The notes: generated by a model from the sequence alone, not told the origin. 64,000 bases of DNA from Gari tellinella (GCA_922989275.2 OV277857.1:48151083-48215082), one strand, 5' to 3'; positions 31,401 to 42,540 are shown, numbered from the stretch's first letter. Numbers and translations are program-made.

Positions 31401-33277
31401 ATATACATGAATTGTTTAACGTGACATCTACATTTATGTCAACACCTTTATCATAAACAGAGTTGTGTAAACCGACAATTGTTTGAAGTAGCATGAATAT
31501 CTCTAAAGACAGAACAGTGATTGGTGTATAATAATGATCATGCAGAAAGTTACAAAAGGATTTATTACTTTATTATTATCCTGCATTGCTGTACGTGTAC
31601 TTACATTTTAGCGGTTGTTCAATACAATGTTAACTGTGTTGTCTTACACTGAAATTGTATTTGTGGATGGCGCAATCTCAACGGACCCGGTAAGGTTGAA
31701 CCATTGGTAACCATCAGCTTTTTTAATATCAATTATGAAACTAGTGCTGCTATTAATATATAGTCTGCAATAATTAAAAATACTTGCTGTTGTTATAGTA
31801 TATGCTATTCTGTCTGCTGTACTTTATCTTGCATTAACCCTTTCCCCCATAGAAGCGCCTTTTAGCGAATATGATTTATTCCTCCGCTAAAGAAAATAGT
31901 TCCAATTTAATCAGTCATGAATACATATTATAGGGAATATTTTCAAGAGTCTAGCACATGATAGCTTAAAGCAGGCTGAAAGTTAAGCAGAATGCGCCTC
32001 AAGGCGCATTCTGCTTTACTTTAAGCCTTCTTTAAGTGGTCATCTATCTTCAATACTAGAAATAGGCTATCAGGTAAAGGGTTAAACTGACTCCCCTTTA
32101 AACTCTTAACGTGTTTCTCAAAAATCATTAACTACATTTGAGCAGTGCCATGACAAAACCTACCTTATTGTATAGCAAACAGTGTAGATATAGTCCAACC
32201 AAGGCGTCAAAGGTGAGTTTGCTAGTCTTGATCTACACTGTTTGTCACCAACATACAGCTTAAGCATTTTATGTAGCTGTAATACATTGTAATGTGTCAG
32301 TGAAGACCAAATCCAGATACAGAGCCTGGGATGACAACGGTGCTTGGGTTGTACAATGTTGCAATGTAATAAGACGATGATACAAATGATTTTGTCTTGG
32401 CACGGCTCATTTGTAGTAGTATTCTCTTGTCACATGCAGGCAGTTTCTATGGTTACACCCCATGTGCTTTTATCGGTTACCTGTTGAAGCTTCTATCATT
32501 TTGCAATTTACTTCCGAGTTAAAGTACAACCATATATTATGTTTCATTGTAGAGTTTAGGATTTCAGGACACATAGTTTTATACATAGTATTGTTATAAT
32601 GAACTTATTTTTTCTTGATAATGTTTTGTTGCAGAGTATATGATTTCAGGAGACTTAGTTCTACACACAGTTTTGTTATAATAAGCTGTATTATTCTTTA
32701 TTCATACTATTGAACTTTGATAGCTCTAACACACATCAGTCGAACCTTTTAAAACATAAAGCTTGAAAATGCCACGTTTGACTCTGAACTACAGGCGTGT
32801 CGGACTGGAGAAGAAACAGATTTCAGTTTCTTGTATTATGTCTCTGAAAATAGTGAGGTTATGGTTCTTTCAGTTTTTATTTTTATGATAGGTAATTATG
32901 TGTGTTAAAACTACTTGAATATACCCGGAAAGTTCCTTTTGTTTTTGAACCTGTTGCTTCCGTTAGGAATAGATTTTCCCATTTCACTACTAATACTAAA
33001 CTCTTACGTCTGACAGTTCGGATGACGGCTGTCAGCGCACTTGCTAGCGGAAACAGTCGATGAATTCCGGAGGCAGTATTACCTTTGATGTGGGGGGTAA
33101 ATGCAGTCACCGAAACTGTCAGACGTAAGTATTATGCATTAGTAGTGAAAAATCAATATATTTTCATATTCGTAAAGTTGGTTAGAAATAACACTTACCA
33201 CATAGTTGAAACTGAAGAAAGGCGAACAAACAGACAAAACCTGTAAAAAGGGTAGATCTAGATTTAACCTGTGCCAT
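25248..33277 (-). CDS. secreted, probably GPI-anchored LU (Ly6/uPAR) domain protein, four exons
   Basis: Joining exons 33277-33199, 31394-31315, 30087-30031 and 25439-25248 gives a 135-residue protein with phase-1, phase-0 and phase-0 introns that all agree. Residues 1-27 form a signal peptide (basic MAQVKSR, then hydrophobic GFVCLFAFLQFQL). The LU domain starts LECYSC (Cys31, Cys34) and continues Cys43, 49, 55, 68, 74 and 99/102. It ends with the diagnostic CCETSNCN (Cys103, Cys108, Asn109). After ASG (116-118), a likely GPI attachment zone, a hydrophobic tail of about 17 residues ends the protein, as in GPI-anchored family members. LU proteins are cell-surface three-finger-fold modulators of receptors or channels. 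The partner here is unknown. Its introns hold several repeats, including a nested piggyBac-like element. Confidence 0.88.
25445..28917 (-). repeat. GTGAGCGA-type interspersed repeat, inverted copy with nested element
   Basis: Starts AACAAGAAGCCCACGTGGGC with CGCTCACCTGG, the inverse of the 3' end of 6996-8330. It is interrupted by the TTAA element at 26160-27850 and resumes CTCTTTGTAAAACTGT. It ends near ACGGACGGACACAGGACGA. A poly-C run lies at 28141-28151. It occupies most of intron 3 of the LU gene. Open frames inside are accidental. Confidence 0.8.
26160..27850. mobile_element. large TTAA-type (piggyBac-like) element, copy 2
   Basis: TTAA at 26156-26159 precedes CCCTCATCCGGACCTTACAA. The right end reads CCTAAGGTCCGGATGAGGG and is followed by ATAA, a decayed TTAA. 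The inner palindrome GGGTCCATTGGACCCC faces GGGTCCAATGGACCCC. It is 1691 bp, shorter than copy 1, and has no transposase frame. Confidence 0.75.
28918..30030. other. LU gene intron 3, remaining part
   Basis: Unique AT-rich DNA. Near 28991-29030 a fragment with GACAAATGCCCCTTGGTGCT resembles the repeats at 34541 and 61631. The plus frame at 29190-29414 shows no motif. No exon was recognised. Confidence 0.45.
30031..30087 (-). CDS. LU gene exon 3
   Basis: A 57-bp exon in phase 0. Acceptor CTGTTTTTCAG precedes codons for VCHSSWKSNKFSLGCISST, then donor GTGAGT. It supplies LU Cys55 and Cys68 with the typical LGC turn. It is too short to appear as an open frame of its own. Confidence 0.85.
30598..31030 (-). 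repeat. fragment of the GTGAGCGA-type repeat
   Basis: Closely matches 28215-28590 (ATGCTTTGTGGCAAACATCTA, then AGAGTAGAAGCTGTTTAAAT and ATGTTTTACCCAAG). It is a second inverted copy in LU intron 2. Confidence 0.75.
31253..31311. repeat. short direct duplication touching a splice donor
   Basis: GTGTTACAGTCTCGGTTATA occurs at 31253 and again at 31290. The second copy overlaps the donor of LU exon 2 (GTGAGT at 31314-31309). A 37-bp tandem duplication is the likely cause. Confidence 0.8.
31315..31394 (-). CDS. LU gene exon 2
   Basis: An 80-bp exon, phase 1 in and phase 0 out. Acceptor TATTTGTAG precedes codons for (A)CLECYSCTDATVMANC and TQCPAGF, then donor GTGAGT. It starts the LU domain with the CxxC motif. 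The first codon is completed by the last G of exon 1. Confidence 0.88.
31838..32081. repeat. TTAA-type MITE with GCTTAAAGC core
   Basis: TTAA at 31834-31837 and 32082-32085. Ends are CCCTTTCCCCCATAG and inverse CCCTTTACCTGATAG. The central palindrome is AGAATGCGCCTCAAGGCGCA. Core flanks TAGCTTAAAGCAGGCTG and ACTTTAAGCCTTCTTTAAG occur also in MITEs with other ends. Confidence 0.85.
32985..33150. repeat. foldback element in LU intron 1
   Basis: CACTACTAATACTAAACTCT with TACGTCTGACAGTT at the left is answered by AACTGTCAGACGTA and ATGCATTAGTAGTG at the right. It lies within 50 bp of exon 1. Confidence 0.75.
33199..33277 (-). CDS. LU gene exon 1 (start codon, signal peptide)
   Basis: ATG at 33277-33275 (context TTCCATGG) opens 26 codons, from MAQVKSRSTLFTG to FLQFQLC, plus one base before donor GTAAGT. 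The basic N-end and hydrophobic core are a signal peptide. Phase 1 joins exon 2 to give C-A-C-L-E-C. The start is chosen because it is the only in-frame Met before the hydrophobic core. The 5' UTR is not defined. Confidence 0.83.
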
Positions 33278-34100
33278 GGAAGTATATGGTATATGGTATG
33301 TTTAGATATAACCTGTCGTTTTCGGTTTGTTATTTCATTCGATTAACCCTTGTTAAGTATGGTTAAATATCGCCTGTTTAATATGCCGTCTACTTCATTC
33401 TACATTTGACCACATTCATTTTTGCTCAATCTGAAAAACTACTTTAAGGCTTAATTATTACAATAATGGCAGTTATTTGCCGTGTAAATGCTTATAACAA
33501 ATACACAAACGACATCCTATGTTAATAAAAAACATAAGAAATAGACATTAAGCAAACATGAGACAAATCATACTAATTTCCATACCAATTCTCACACGCA
33601 TTGCTATCAAGTCTGCATTCCAACAGACGGGGCACATATCTTTATCAGCACTTCGTTCTTATGGTGCTATCTTTGTGTGTGACCTAAATAAGAACTAGGT
33701 TAGATAATAATTATGTTTGATATACATGTATGTTTGAGCAAAGCAAATTGAAACGTTCTATTGAAATCGAAATGTATATATTTATATCAATTTTGAGAAT
33801 TTTAAAAATGCCATTAAATAGTGTACTAAATTTAATTTTGTATTGTGTATGGAAACAAAATATTCTGCATCCGACATTACATAATTAGGAACAAGATGAG
33901 TTTTATGGTTGTTCAAATTGCGATAACATTATCATCAACCGGGATTTAAAAGAAATTGCAGCGATTACGGTGTCGTTTAATAAGCAGTCAAATGGTGTTA
34001 GGAATATCCACTCTTCTTCGATAATTATTCGCTCAACAAAGTAAGACATAATTAATGCAAAATCTGGTTAAGCATGCAACTTTCAGTGTTGTCGGCCTTA
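33278..34100. other. upstream region of LU gene
   Basis: A promoter should lie here, but no convincing TATA box or initiator was picked out by eye. A minus-strand GTCACACAC...GAATTG segment near 33594-33691 has splice-like ends but no open frame, so it could be a 5' UTR exon. The end (about 34110-34160) holds the repeat motif CTAGAACTATCACTAAAGGT also seen at 63930. Confidence 0.35.
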
Positions 34101-34540
34101 CAATTTACAACTAGAACTATCACTAAAGGTGATTGATACCCCCACAGGAAACCTCCCTGTCACAAGGCGCCAATATAACGTAATATAACGTTTTGTTTGT
34201 TTAATTGATATTACTAATATATCGTTAATTCCAAGACAACGCACGTGGAAAAATACGCGAATTCATACAACGTTAGAAAATGACATACCAAATCGCGCCC
34301 AATTCCAAGACAATGCTCGTGGAAAACTATGCGACTTCATATAACGTAAGAAAGTGACATACCAGATCGTGGAAAAGAACAATGAACTAATCCAGAGAAA
34401 ATCAAATAATCACATTTTATAATCGAGACAATACTACTCTCAACGGAAAAAACATTCACAACAGAAAAGGGAAATCACTCTACAAAACTAAACCGGAAGT
34501 TATTTATTCGTCCCATTACCTGAACGTTACTACCACCCGG

Positions 34541-35390
34541 TTACGTAGGATGAGTTATCTCCCTTCCTACTCACTTCTTAGTCAATGGAAATAATATAGG
34601 ATGAGTTATCTCCCTTTCCACCAGAGTAACCGCTAAATGACCACTAAATGACCTTTACCTTTGTCGGACATGACTCAAATTTTACTGAACTCAAGAACTT
34701 CTTGAGGTGAATGCACATACCAAATATAAAGTCTCTATCTTAAGTAATCAAAACGTTATGGCCAAGGTGTCACAGAAAGTGACAAATGCCCCCGAGGTGT
34801 TTTGTCACTGCAGTGTTTTCATTTGGCTTTCAAGTGAAATCATACAGCAGGTTATAATTGTACTCCTTGTTGTTGTTGTGATGGAAATGTACAAAGAAAC
34901 AAGATTTTTCTAGATTTTTCAAATACATCATCACCATAGCATCATGATGTCATCATGACGTCATGATGACGTCGTTGTCATAACAAGGTTTGTCATATGT
35001 CATATTGAGGATTTATTTCTAAATTTAGAAATGATCACATGATCAGAGTGTTATGGCCAGTTGGGATGAGTTATCTCCCTTCCTATTCACATCTTAGTCA
35101 CTTGACATAATATAGGATGAGTTATCTCCCTTTCCACCAGATGTGCATATTAAGGAACAAAATGTAAAGTTATAAAGGGGCATAATTCTGTCAAATTTTG
35201 TGCAAGAGTTATGAAACCTGTCACTGAGTGTCCCCATATAACACTGATAATATATACCAAGTTTGAAAATGGTATTGTATATAGTTTTCAAGAAAAAGGC
35301 AAATGTCCCGAAAAAACGCGACGGACCGACGGACGGACAAGGCATTTCCTATATAGCCCCCACCACACAGTGTTGGGGGTATAATAAGAA
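34541..35390 (+). repeat. interspersed repeat with GGATGAGTTATCTCCCTT blocks
   Basis: The block AGGATGAGTTATCTCCCTT occurs four times (near 34547, 34597, 35062, 35113). AAAGTGACAAATGCCCC and GCAGGTTATAATTGTACTCC match 61651-61760, and the tail AAAAAACGCGACGGACCGAC to GTTGGGGGTATAA matches 58060-58187. The similar peptides read from this copy and from 61559-61828 come from shared repeat DNA, not a gene family. Confidence 0.8.
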
Positions 35391-35948
35391 AATACGTTGA
35401 CACAGCGTATATATCATCTAAGACAAGATAGTGAATAGTTAACTGTCATAGTCAACTTTATAAGTGTTGAACTAATAGTTCGTTATATGTACATGTATAT
35501 TCAAATGATGTCAGAGTTTAAGAAAGAATGATGCTTAAAGCATGCTGGAAGTAAAAATCAGAACACTTACATGAATGTCAGATCATTTTTATACAGGGAA
35601 ACTCCTATAGCTGATATCAAGTAAGAAACTTAACTGCTATAGTCAATCTTGTATTAACACATTCATCTCTAGTAACGAGTATACCCGTCACCTACAAGTG
35701 TCCTATGTAACTATTGTATCAATATTGCATTAGTTTTACTATGTACAGGCTAGCTTTTGTAAACCGAGCTCTTCATAAGTTTGGTTTAGAGAGGTTTCCT
35801 TTTAGGGCGATTTAGCAATCATTCAACATAATTTGAAATACTTTCGATTGAGACAGATGACCGTTTAATGCGGGACGACAGTAATCCGGAATATCCCTTT
35901 AGCTAATATTAGTTGCATCGCTTGCAGCAGAACAGTAATAACATTTGC

Positions 35949-36008
35949 AAACAGTTTGGATTCAAATGAGACGCCGCGTGACGTGGCGTCTCATTTGAAT
36001 CCAAACAA
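35949..36008. repeat. core palindrome, isolated copy
   Basis: CAGTTTGGATTCAAATGAGA and its inverse, joined by CGCCGCGTGACGTGGCG. It belongs to the core family described under 49676-49881. The MITE ends around it are not recognisable. Confidence 0.75.
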
Positions 36009-36234
36009 CTTGACATTATGACTCTTTTCTTAAATTTATTTTTAGAGAAGTACCAGACGACAAGTTTTGCAGACGACTCTCTTACTCAGCATTCAAAAGA
36101 ATTAAGGAGTTGATGTCTTCCATTAATCATTGACCTATTATTCGACCTTTGTAAGAATTGTCACCTAATGTTTGGTTAGGACATAAATCATTCAACTCTG
36201 AAACTTTTAATCGCAAACGCCAGTTTCCAATTAA

Positions 36235-36439
36235 CCCTTTGCCTGCTGGTCGCGACTTTATTGATTTTTGAAAACAGTTTAGATCCAGATCAGACACCGC
36301 ATAACGCGGTGTCTGATCTGGATCCAAACTGTTTAACACTCTTTTTTAGCTTTCTTTACTTACAAAATGTATAAATCAAAATTTAACAAACTTTGCAAAC
36401 GACAATTTCGAAGCAGACGACATCGCCGCAGGATAAGGG
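36235..36439. repeat. TTAA-type MITE (piggyBac-like) with core palindrome
   Basis: TTAA at 36231-36234 and 36440-36443. Ends are CCCTTTGCCTGCTGG and inverse CCCTTATCCTGCGGC. The centre has CAGATCAGACACCGC. It is 205 bp. Confidence 0.85.
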
Positions 36440-36663
36440 TTAACAGTGATCCTTATTTAATCATGTAGGGTTGTTTCTGCAATATGTTACACAATAACAA
36501 ATAGTGCAGACCTAGAACAGATGGCTACTCTAGGAACCTTCTGATCCCTGTCTCCACTGTTTTATACGACTATAGTTGTCTTTAGATTTAATGTGTTCAG
36601 TGAACATTGTCACTTAATGTCGGTTTTATAGAGTTGATACAGGTTTACCTCAGAAAACCTGCA

Positions 36664-36870
36664 TAGTAAAACCTCTCTATTACGACCACTAAAAAGGCAA
36701 ATTGACTGCATAAAAGACAGCTGACAGCTTAAAGCATGGTATAATGAAACAGAAAGCTCCTACTCCTAAAGTAGCTTTCTGTTTTAGGTTCACCTTGCTT
36801 TAAGCAGTCACCTGCCTTAAGCATCAGATAATTACAACAATGTATTTGTCGTAATAGAGAGGTTTTACTG
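36664..36870. repeat. MITE, CAGTAAAACC-terminus family
   Basis: GTAAAACCTCTCTATTACGA at the left and GTCGTAATAGAGAGGTTTTA at the right, with TA nearby. The central palindrome is around AAAGCTCCTACTCCTAAAGT. It is the best-preserved copy in the window. Confidence 0.85.
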
Positions 36871-36946
36871 TATAGTTGTGGTACTTGAGATGATCGTACA
36901 TGACCTCGTAGTGTGATAACGACGGTTCAAGTCTACAATCAATGTA

Positions 36947-37305
36947 CAGTGTTCCCTCTCTACAACGGCCCTTCCAACAACGACTCTCTCCTTACAACGA
37001 CCCTTGTCGCTGTTCCCTAAACAGAACACGCAAGCTCAACCTATTTACGGATACAATGTCGTCTGCTTAAAGTTGTCGTCTGCTGTTTTTCTCAAAACTA
37101 CAAAATGAACATTTTGACAGAAAAACAACTTAATGACGAGTGACAAACAGCTTGAATCCAGATCAGACGCTGCGTTACGCGGAGTCTGATCTGGATTCAA
37201 GCTGTTTGCAAATGAAAACCAAGTTCCCTTCATATAACGACTCCCTCCGAACAACGCACACACTCATTGTCTCCCATTGAGTGTCGTTGTAGAGAGGGAG
37301 CGCTG
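36947..37305. repeat. TA-type MITE, CAGTGTTCCCTC family, with core palindrome
   Basis: TA at 36945-36946 and 37306-37307. Ends CAGTGTTCCCTCTCTACAAC and inverse CAGCGCTCCCTCTCTACAAC. The interior has AAACAGCTTGAATCCAGATC and its inverse, the same core as in TTAA MITEs. 359 bp. Confidence 0.85.
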
Positions 37306-37439
37306 TACAAGTAGTTCAAGAACAAACGCCAATACGTTAAATGGTGCACACAAAATGGGTCTAGACGAGAAGCAGTCTGTGACAATGTTCAATGATCACA
37401 TTAAAAGACAACTCTCGTAATTTACAAACAATGTAACTG

Positions 37440-38140
37440 TAAAGAGTAGATATGTCCTATTCAACATTTAATAGCAGTTCGTTTGCGCTTCGCTTCGCTG
37501 TAAATGGAAGGAATAGGATCTACTGCACTATAATAGACAATTTGTCTGATGGGTTATCATGTTGAATCCTAGCGACGAGTTTACTCGTTATTTACAAACA
37601 GTGTACCTGTATAGAGTACATTTGTCCTGTACAAACAGTGTAGACCCATGTCAGAGTCTGCATGTTTGTCAGTTTGAAATATAGTGCAGAAAACAACCCT
37701 AAACAGTAAGAAATGAACTAAACGTAACTGGAAAGAGGTTTAGTGCATTGAATGTTTTAGAGGTCAATGAGATAAGTAGATTCTATTGCAGTGGTGTAGG
37801 GGATAGTCATACCAAATTCGTACCGATTATCCTTGATATTGTATATAGACTTGTGTGAAACATGACATACGAAACAATGTCTTATCTCTGTCCGCCTCAA
37901 CTTCAACCCATTTAACCCAAATGACGCAGCTACGTGCCATCTACAACAGAGTACCTGTGAAGGATAAACTAGTCCGATGCAAATAGTGTAGACCCAGGTC
38001 AGGTGATTCATATATGAGCCCTCTGACCAGGGTCTTTATTAACTTTATGTTGATATATATTGCAAACAAACATCCCTAAATATTCAAACAATGAACTAGT
38101 TTTAGTTTGAAACTGGAATTGTCAATTTTGTTGTTTTATG
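37440..38140. repeat. decayed core-palindrome repeats
   Basis: Two degraded units contain ACAAACAGTGTAGACCCATG (near 37632) and AATAGTGTAGACCCAGGTCA (near 37983), related to the core at 44484-44726. Ends are not clear. No gene. Confidence 0.45.
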
Positions 38141-39519
38141 GGCTAATGGTAAATTACTTATGCTACGTTCACACTGCCGATCAGATCAACTAGATCACCC
38201 CCGATCATGCGATTTTTGACTGCTCTACTTCGCTCGGCACTAGTACTCGGGGCGGTCGACCTCACTCGGCATCGCATCGTCGGTTTACCCGAATGTTTTT
38301 GACATGTCAAAAATTTCCGAGTATGGGGTCGAGAAGCCAAGCGATCGAAAATTGATCGGGTATTGATCGAGTAGAGATCGAGGTGATCTGGAAACGATCG
38401 TGTAGGGATCTAGTTTGGTCGGTATCAGAAAAATGTGCCGATCAATACCCGATCATATCGACTGCTACTCGAGCTGTACCCGATCGAGCCCCGATTAACA
38501 CGAACTTTATTCGATGTGTCATCCAGATCAACTCGACCGCTACCCGATCGTACTCCGCTTGTCGACTAATCACGAATACACTCGAACGCAACACGATTAA
38601 AAGGGCGCGTGAATTTCTTATTTGCTGATCATAAATCAATGCCCCACATTTGCGTTTCTTCAGCTCCAAAAATGTCCGAAAAAGGCATGAAGACCAAACC
38701 TAAAACTGCATCGGTTGATGATGAAGACGGGCACCGTCTCATGCGCCATATGACCATTTTATCTGTCACAGTGCTGTAATACCCAATTCAACTAACTAAT
38801 CAATCAAAGGGAAAAGAAAAAAAGGAAACACAGCAAATAGATTCAGTGAACCCGAGAACACATAGAAAAAAACGTTTGCTTGATAAAGCCATTGGTATAT
38901 GTATGAAAGTGTCTATAGTTTCAAAAGAAGCACTACAACATATGCTTTTTTACATTTTCTTATTATTCACACCTACAACTTTTATTTATTGTGTGAAGTT
39001 AACCAATTTATTTCGGATAGATTTTGATGTTTTCATTGAAAATGAACCGAAACAATTAAGAAAAAATTAATATATTTCAGGCAACAAACTATACACTTTG
39101 CACCATACCTTTAGTAAGCATCACTCTATAACTGTTTGAATGTTTGTCTGTGTCAATTATTGCTTTACATCATTCCAGAAAGCTAAAATAAGGCATGCCG
39201 ACTCTTTGCCGAGAATGGCTAAATTACACATTTCAAATGACAATAAACAACACAAGAACATTATAACCTATGTTGTTTTTTTTACCATGGTACTAAGATA
39301 TGTTTGAAGAACCTATGCTGAAATGTTCATAGAGATCCTACGGAGATTTCATTTGGGCGCGTACGTCCTTAAAACTTAACAATTCTTCATGTCTGAATCA
39401 ACAATAATTATCATAAGTTTTGATATTTTTACACAAATCATAATATACATGTCCTGCCTGTACATTGTTCATATTATGCCCCTCGGGTCTAGAATGACTC
39501 CGCCCGGGAGTCACAATTT

Positions 39520-39766
39520 CAAATGGAGAAAATGTTATTCTTTCTCATTTAAATGCAAACGAAACGCAAACGCATTGCAATAAAATGTAGAATATGACAA
39601 CTTTTTGATAATTCTGACTATTTATTTTAATTTGAGTGGCAACAGTTTGGAGCCTGATCAGACACCGGGTTACCCGGTGTCTGATCTGGCCCAACATTGT
39701 TTGAAATTAAATACTTGTTTTCGTGTAAATACGTTTTTTGAGAAAGTATAATGTTTTCTCCAATGT
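39520..39766. repeat. TA-type MITE, CAGTGGAGAA family, with core palindrome
   Basis: TGGAGAAAATGTTATTCTTT at the left, AATGTTTTCTCCAATGTA at the right. The centre has CCTGATCAGACACCGGGTTA. It is nested inside the Harbinger-like element. The ends are slightly decayed. Confidence 0.7.
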
Positions 39767-40007
39767 ATACAGTAAAATTTTCAAACACTGTATTTTCTGA
39801 AACTAAAATGGCCACTTCCGGTAGCAACCTGGAGAGGTAAACCCCAGTTTTCGCGGATCTGTTGCCAGTAATAAAGCGAACTGTCTGGGTAAATTTACTT
39901 ATAGCGGTGTAACAAGAACTCTTACTAAGCAGTTTACTAGGTAACTGAAAAATAACATGGCAAGAGCTTTGATAGCTGTAGGGATCGAACATTTCTTTTG
40001 TTTTTCT

Positions 40008-40288
40008 TACAATAATGTTGAAATAGTTCCGGTCTTTTTCATATTTAGATCATTGTTTGACCCATTGTTGTTGGGGTTTTTTGCGGATTGTTTTGGTGGG
40101 GGATTGTTGTTGGGTTTTTAAGGATAATTCTAAATATCTTCTTGTCTGAACTAGAATGCTCGGAGCTTAGGTATTATCCGAAGCTTCACTGTCAAGTTTG
40201 AATGAATCATGCCCCATTAGGTAACAAAATTACCCTCATCAGGTGTTTTCCAGGTGAGCGATTTAGGGCCGCATTACCCTCTTGTTTC
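40008..40288 (+). repeat. GTGAGCGA-type repeat fragment
   Basis: AATGTTGAAATAGTTCCGGT starts it and CCAGGTGAGCGATTTAGGGC with CTCTTGTT ends it, matching the 3' part of 45091-47017. Confidence 0.7.
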
Positions 40289-40369
40289 TGGTTTATTATA
40301 TTGGATTTTATTGTTAGGTTGAAATGATAGCATAAATGCTTGAAGTTTGTGTCTGTTTCTAAATTCTAG

Positions 40370-40600
40370 GCGATTTGCGATCAACCAGCTTCGTACGTTT
40401 CAACGTCCACTCGTAGGAAGTTGCTGTTGTAATTTGGATCCTTTCTTTTGATCTTCTGCAGCAGCTGCTCATACTGCCTCGTCCTGTCAGCCACCTACGC
40501 ACCCAAATTTTTCTTCTTTATTGCTGTTGACGACTTCTTCAAGTTATTGTCTGTCTTTTACGATCATCGATATTATCTTCCTCTTCAAGCTCCATGATGA
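40370..40600 (-). pseudogene. Harbinger-like transposase N-terminal remnant
   Basis: From an ATG at 40595 the reading begins MELEEEDNIDDRKRQ. After stops and a frameshift it continues with WVRRWLTGR and then QYEQLLQKIKRKDPNYNSNF and LRVDVETYE. The order W-V-R-x-W-L, Q-Y-x-x-L-L, D-P-x-x-x-x-N-F-L-R-V is characteristic of the N-terminal region of PIF/Harbinger transposases. The catalytic region is absent. Confidence 0.65.
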
Positions 40601-41058
40601 CACTGTCTCTCTGGAGCTTTTGTCACCTGGAACTGCTGTTTCTCAATGAAAAATGACGGTGATGCTAATACCTGTTTCCTGAAATAACTAAATTCTGACC
40701 AAAGCATTCGGCTTATATACTACCTTTGTCCGTATATGACCAATTCACGACAAGTTCACGACCAATTCACGACCCAAGTACGACCATATCGATCTGGTTG
40801 GGTCGCAATTGGGTAGAAGTCGGATTGGTCGAGCTGGACGAGTAGTCATCGCGTAGAGATCGTGTATGGATCGGAATAGTCGAGGAAAGGTCGGTATACT
40901 TGTCGGGTAGAAGTCGTGAAAGAGTCGTGAATGGTCGTATGGGGGTCGCGTATGATCGTGTGTTATCGTGTAGCTATCGAGAAGAGGTCGTATACAAGCC
41001 GTTCTCGGGCAGTTGGTCGGCTAATTTGGGCGATCTGTTCGGCAGTGTGAATGCAGCA

Positions 41059-41719
41059 TAAAGGTTATCTTTTTGTTGACGATTTTGGAAATTATCTCTA
41101 GTACAAGGCCACCTGAATATTCCCCTAACCATTCCCTGTTAGTTTGATGTCATAGCCTTTTGTGACGCATTCACTGCAATAGTATAGTCTGCTCGCAAAA
41201 TATCGCCTGAATTACTTCTATAATTTGAAATTTGAGGCATTTTGACCTAAATAGAACTTTTTTTAGTGCACGAAAGCTTTTTTCCGGATTAGACGTCTGA
41301 ATTAAGTCGAAGCTATTTTAATTGGTTATTGTATTCGCGTTTGACACTGAAGGCGTTGATGGCCTCAGCAAGTGTTTATCTGCCATGGTTTTGACCTATC
41401 GACAATATACATACATGTATATCAGAATATAATAACGGTGTGTAACTGTAGCACGACGAACATCTTTTCGAAACCTAGATATAAAGGACTTTCGATATAA
41501 CTCAAACTGGCGAACATACTCCTATTTCAAAGTAAGAACGTAGCTTCAGTCACGTTTTAAACGAAATGTATGTTCGATTTCAACGATCTCTATATATCAA
41601 ATTCCAAATGATGAAATACGAGTAAGTTCGAATTAAGCGAATTCGAGTTAGCGATGCTCTACTGTAGTTCAAGGTGCCGTGTCAGGCAGTCTAGTTCTAT
41701 ACCGGATACTTATTATCTT
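41059..41719. other. no gene seen
   Basis: Unique DNA between the Harbinger-like element and the next MITE. It has alternating TTCGAA-like motifs (ATATAACTCAAACTGGCGAA) but no open frame or splice pair of note. Confidence 0.4.
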
Positions 41720-41723
41720 TTAA

Positions 41724-41961
41724 CCCTTTCGCTCTCAATGATGACTAAAAGCGCGTTTGCAAACAGTTTGGATCCTGATCAGACGCCGCGTAACGCGGCG
41801 TCTGATCAGTGTCCAAACTGTTTGACACTCATATCGATATGTTTTAAGTCATACGACATTGAATCTTACTTTGAAACGATCTTGCAAACAACAAATGGAA
41901 GCAGACGACAATGAAACGGTGAAGGGGTAAGCATATCACGAAAATGTTGGTAGTGAAAGGG
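41724..41961. repeat. TTAA-type MITE with core palindrome
   Basis: TTAA at 41720-41723 and 41962-41965. Ends CCCTTTCGCTCTCAATG and inverse CCCTTTCACTACCAACA. The centre is GATCAGACGCCGCGTAACGC. 238 bp, the same length as 47506-47743. Confidence 0.85.
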
Positions 41962-42540
41962 TTAATCCTTCTATCGTCAACTATTGGCATCCAAAATATC
42001 GACTATGCTAATACCGTGGTCTGCATGTTTGTTTCAAAGCTAGATTTAAGGCAAAGTGACCGACGAAGATGCAAACTCATAGTCAAACGGTTTGGATCTT
42101 GATCAGAGTACGTAATCTAGCGTCTGATCAGGATCCAAACGGTGTTTGTATGTGGCGGTTTAAGAGTTATTTCCTGACTTGTATATATGCCAGAGATTTT
42201 ATCCATTTATTCCTGGAGATTGCAATGAACTCTTCCTGTGTGTTTGCTGGAAGATTTCATTAAAAATGATTAGCGGTGATATAAGTACACTGCTGTGTTT
42301 GTCTATGCAGCAGAACATTTCACACGGAAGAGCAAACCGTGTAGACTCTGACGAGACGCCGCGTTACGCAACTCTTAAATAGCAATGTCAACGGATTGGT
42401 TTTATATCGTGTGAGAGCGGGACAGAACTTGGGGACTCTTAGTAGAGCGTCGTAAGCGCATCAAACCTTTAAGCCCAAACGTAGGGGATCTGTGTGAACT
42501 TGGAAATGCGATTCCTTAAGTTTGTATTATTAAGTTAATA

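Larger units (their letters stand above)
38161..41058. mobile_element. Harbinger-like DNA transposon, degraded, 2.9 kb
   Basis: Terminal repeats TGCTACGTTCACACTGCCGA and inverse TGCTGCATTCACACTGCCGA are followed by CAGATC on both sides, with TA at 38159-38160 and 41059-41060. About 400 bp inside each end is crowded with GATCG, GGTCG and TCGAC motifs, probably subterminal binding repeats. A minus-strand reading at 40370-40600 resembles the N-terminus of PIF/Harbinger transposases. A plus-strand frame at about 38673-38780 (MSEKGMKTKPKT) could be the remains of the second gene. It contains a nested MITE and a GTGAGCGA repeat fragment. The TA-only duplication differs from the expected TWA, so the superfamily is likely but not certain. 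Confidence 0.65.

Noticed and set aside
33594..33691. Additional coding exon of the LU gene upstream of exon 1
   Set aside because: Splice-like ends exist, but all three frames contain stops. It could only be a 5' UTR exon.
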